Of a stretch of DNA of 45,713 bases, positions 45,556-45,713 are shown in pieces (position 1 is the stretch's first letter; the number at the start of each line of letters is the position of its first letter). Below the pieces are notes generated by a model that saw only the letters and a program-made list of their open reading frames with translations, had not been told where the DNA came from and searched no databases. The translations under genes and the position numbers were made by a program. Source of the stretch: Pseudomonadota bacterium (GTDB lineage: Bacteria; Pseudomonadota; Gammaproteobacteria; Xanthomonadales; Rhodanobacteraceae); assembly GCA_021780735.1 (NCBI GenBank), contig JAJXYE010000266.1, positions 1 through 45,713 on the forward strand, read 5' to 3'.

Positions 45556-45713
<158 letters not shown>

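Overview
The window is GC-rich chromosomal DNA from a gammaproteobacterium, most likely of the Xanthomonadales (Rhodanobacteraceae or Xanthomonadaceae type). This is inferred from gene order and protein character: leuS-lptE-holA-nadD, tandem single-domain PqiA proteins with PqiB/PqiC, a class II DAHP synthase, and an alpha operon without rpmJ. No rRNA, tRNA, insertion sequence, prophage or CRISPR array was seen. Nearly all genes lie on the minus strand.

Layout, left to right. (1) 1-9.1 kb: an unrecognised short plus-strand ORF, then a minus-strand block reading pqiA-like, pqiA-like, pqiB, pqiC, leuS, lptE, holA, nadD. It combines envelope lipid transport (PqiABC, LptE) with leucyl-tRNA synthetase, the replicative clamp-loader delta subunit and NAD synthesis. 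Most genes overlap by 4 bases. (2) 9.1-12 kb: a CnoX/YbbN thioredoxin-TPR protein, a DUF4442 (thioesterase-like) gene interrupted by one in-frame amber codon, and an ECF sigma factor coupled to a four-helix membrane protein. (3) 12-19.1 kb: tldD, yhdP and rng, the same neighbourhood as in E. coli. (4) 19.2-22.6 kb, plus strand: a response regulator, histidine kinase, Dph6-like ATP pyrophosphatase and Mug-type DNA glycosylase, packed with overlaps. (5) 22.6-26.7 kb, minus strand: a dsbB-DAHP synthase pair and a triheme/diheme cytochrome c pair.

(6) 26.9-45.7 kb: the ribosomal superoperon. In transcription order (right to left) it reads rpsL(partial)-rpsG-fusA-tuf, then S10 (rpsJ-rplC-rplD-rplW-rplB-rpsS-rplV-rpsC-rplP-rpmC-rpsQ), spc (rplN-rplX-rplE-rpsN-rpsH-rplF-rplR-rpsE-rpmD-rplO-secY) and alpha (rpsM-rpsK-rpsD-rpoA-rplQ). 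It ends in a clear intrinsic terminator. Candidate sigma70 promoters are visible before rpsJ, before rpsM, and elsewhere before rng and dsbB.

The most interesting signal is not a gene. Intercistronic gaps longer than about 80 bases inside the ribosomal operons are packed with short, near-perfect palindromes. Many share a core of the form CAnGGATG or its variants, and they usually come as two hairpins 8-17 bases apart. Stem sequences differ from copy to copy while the core is kept. The rpsL-rpsG gap holds the pair twice. These look like a dimeric REP/BIME-like hairpin family placed between ribosomal protein genes, at some positions where E. coli carries r-protein repressor sites. No obvious new defence system or biosynthetic cluster was found.
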